From NCBI GenBank assembly GCA_964629225.1, contig CAZVQC010000006.1:1-64000 (forward strand): a stretch of 64,000 nt of DNA, read 5' to 3'. Below, piece after piece: positions 62,931 to 64,000 of this stretch. The position numbers and the translations under genes were made by a program. Below the pieces are notes generated by a model, which saw nothing but the letters and a program-made list of their open reading frames with translations, ran no database searches and was not told the origin of the DNA. This DNA comes from RUG14199 sp964629225. Lineage in GTDB: Bacteria > Bacillota > Clostridia > Oscillospirales > CAG-272. Position 1 is the first letter of the stretch. Every line of letters begins with the position of its first letter.

Positions 62931-64000
62931 ATGAAATGGACTTCACTTAACGACCTGAGAGAGAAATACCTTTCTTTCTTTGAGTCAAAGGGACATCTCC
63001 GTCACGCAAGCTACTCGCTTATTCCGAAGGGCGACCGTTCCCTTCTTCTGATAAATGCGGGCATGGCTCCGCTGAAAAAGTATTTTACCGGAGAGGAAGA
63101 GCCTCCCCGCCACCGCATGACCACCTGCCAAAAGTGCGTGCGGACCCTCGATATCGACAACGTGGGAAAGACCGACCGCCACGGGACGTATTTTGAGATG
63201 CTTGGCAACTTCTCCTTCGGAGACTACTTTAAGAAGGAAGCGATACCGTGGGCGTGGGAGTTCTTAACGGAAGTCCTTGAGATACCCTCGGAGCTTCTCT
63301 ATCCCTCCGTATTTGAGGAGGATGACGAGGCCTTTGAAATCTGGAACAAGACTGTCGGAGTTCCCGCCGACAGGATCGTTAGACTGGGACGGGAAGACAA
63401 TTTCTGGGAGCACGGAAGCGGTCCTTGCGGCCCCTGTTCCGAGATCTACTTCGACCGAGGCGAAAAGTACGGATGCGGCTCTCCCGACTGCGGTCCGGGA
63501 TGTGAGTGCGACCGTTTTATCGAGGTATGGAACAACGTATTTACTCAGTTCAACAGCGACGGAAAGGGCAACTACTCCGAGCTTGATACGAAAAACATCG
63601 ACACGGGAATGGGTCTTGAGAGACTTGCCTGTGTCATGCAGAGTGTGGACAACCTGTTTGAGGTGGACACGATAAGAAAGATACTTGACAAGGTCTGCGA
63701 GATATCCGGAACTGTCTACAAGACCGACGAGACCAAGGATGTCTCCATCAGAGTCATCACCGATCACGCAAGAAGCTCGGTGTTCCTCATTTCCGACGGA
63801 GTCCTCCCCTCCAACGAGGGAAGAGGCTACGTGCTTCGCCGCCTGGTGCGCCGTGCTCTCCGTCACGGAAAGCTCCTCGGTATCCAGAGGGCGTTCCTCA
63901 CGGACGTTGCCGAGGTGGTCATCGGTGAGAACAAGGGCGCATATCCGGAGCTTGCCGAAAAGCACGACTACATCATGAAGATACTCTCTCTTGAGGAGGA
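62931..64000 (+). CDS. alaS: Alanyl-tRNA synthetase, 5' part
   Basis: The first 356 codons of AlaS; the gene runs off the window. MKWTSLNDLREKYLSFFESK, SLLLINAGMAPLKKYFTG, TTCQKCVRTLDIDNVGKTDR and GTYFEMLGNFSFGDYF are the class II catalytic core. GRGYVLRRLVRRALRHGKLL marks the start of the tRNA-recognition region. AAGGAG lies upstream of the ATG. It charges tRNA-Ala; the editing and C-Ala domains should lie beyond 64000. Confidence 0.97.
   Translation, partial: MKWTSLNDLREKYLSFFESKGHLRHASYSLIPKGDRSLLLINAGMAPLKKYFTGEEEPPRHRMTTCQKCVRTLDIDNVGKTDRHGTYFEMLGNFSFGDYFKKEAIPWAWEFLTEVLEIPSELLYPSVFEEDDEAFEIWNKTVGVPADRIVRLGREDNFWEHGSGPCGPCSEIYFDRGEKYGCGSPDCGPGCECDRFIEVWNNVFTQFNSDGKGNYSELDTKNIDTGMGLERLACVMQSVDNLFEVDTIRKILDKVCEISGTVYKTDETKDVSIRVITDHARSSVFLISDGVLPSNEGRGYVLRRLVRRALRHGKLLGIQRAFLTDVAEVVIGENKGAYPELAEKHDYIMKILSLEE

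Noticed and set aside
62860..62931. T-box leader for alaS
   Set aside because: The leader is about 30 nt and has no specifier loop or T-box sequence.
1..64000. CRISPR array
   Set aside because: The only regular tandem repeats (51372-51880) have 102-bp near-identical units without short repeats separated by unique spacers, and no cas genes are present.

Overview
The window looks like a chromosomal piece of a Gram-positive gut-type Clostridia (Oscillospirales/Ruminococcaceae-like Bacillota). The basis is gene content: type I dockerins, a QTG-type sortase signal, a long-form ribosome hibernation factor, DUF1846, DUF1934, a YgiQ-family radical SAM protein, a MsmX-type ATPase, and near-consensus TTGACA-17-TATAAT promoters with GGAGG ribosome sites. 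Two runs of exactly 100 N (50624-50723 and 51622-51721) show a scaffolded draft or metagenome-derived assembly. No rRNA, CRISPR array or intact mobile element was seen. There are two tRNAs.

Layout. 1-3600: decaying accessory DNA (TnpV transposon fragment, lipoprotein with an ATA start, frameshifted DUF4143 ATPase, TetR regulator followed by a hydrolase remnant, orphan membrane protein, intergenic repeats). 3621-15514: core genes: dinB with a LexA box, sfsA, dapA, asnA, a Nif3-like gene, DUF1846, a MATE exporter with a GH3 glycosidase, and a tyrosine recombinase; tRNA-Leu follows. 16281-31892: a membrane-bound LuxR regulator and a solute-binding lipoprotein, divergent from two small zinc-ribbon genes and two giant secreted dockerin proteins whose last 243 codons and downstream terminators are identical. 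32171-40402: a one-strand cluster of SPFH, zinc-ribbon, DUF4428 and TPM-domain proteins and lipoproteins, an enlarged relative of the Bacillus YdjGHI membrane-stress set. 41021-48729: hibernation factor, metallophosphoesterase, LiaF-like protein, tRNA-Gln, a 34-residue membrane peptide ahead of a pseudouridine synthase and tex, and an orphan MsmX-type ATPase. 49081-51094: a cell-wall-anchored protein with two cohesin-like domains and Cys-rich repeats, then a 102-bp tandem repeat tract. 52292-64000: xpt, a SleB-like hydrolase, DUF1934-holA-toprim-ygiQ operon, VanY-type carboxypeptidase, an MnmM-like methylase, a PHP phosphatase and the 5' part of alaS.

How it may fit together. The dockerin proteins (20-32 kb) and the anchored cohesin-like protein (49 kb) could form a small cell-surface assembly. 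The LuxR/solute-binding pair beside the dockerin genes is a plausible extracellular sensor for it. GH3, MATE and the MsmX-type ATPase suggest oligosaccharide use. The most unusual features are the non-AUG start of an SOS-controlled dinB, the homogenised dockerin tails, the palindrome over the promoter of a 34-codon gene, the TTTTCTACA motif array between convergent genes, and two intergenic repeat families.
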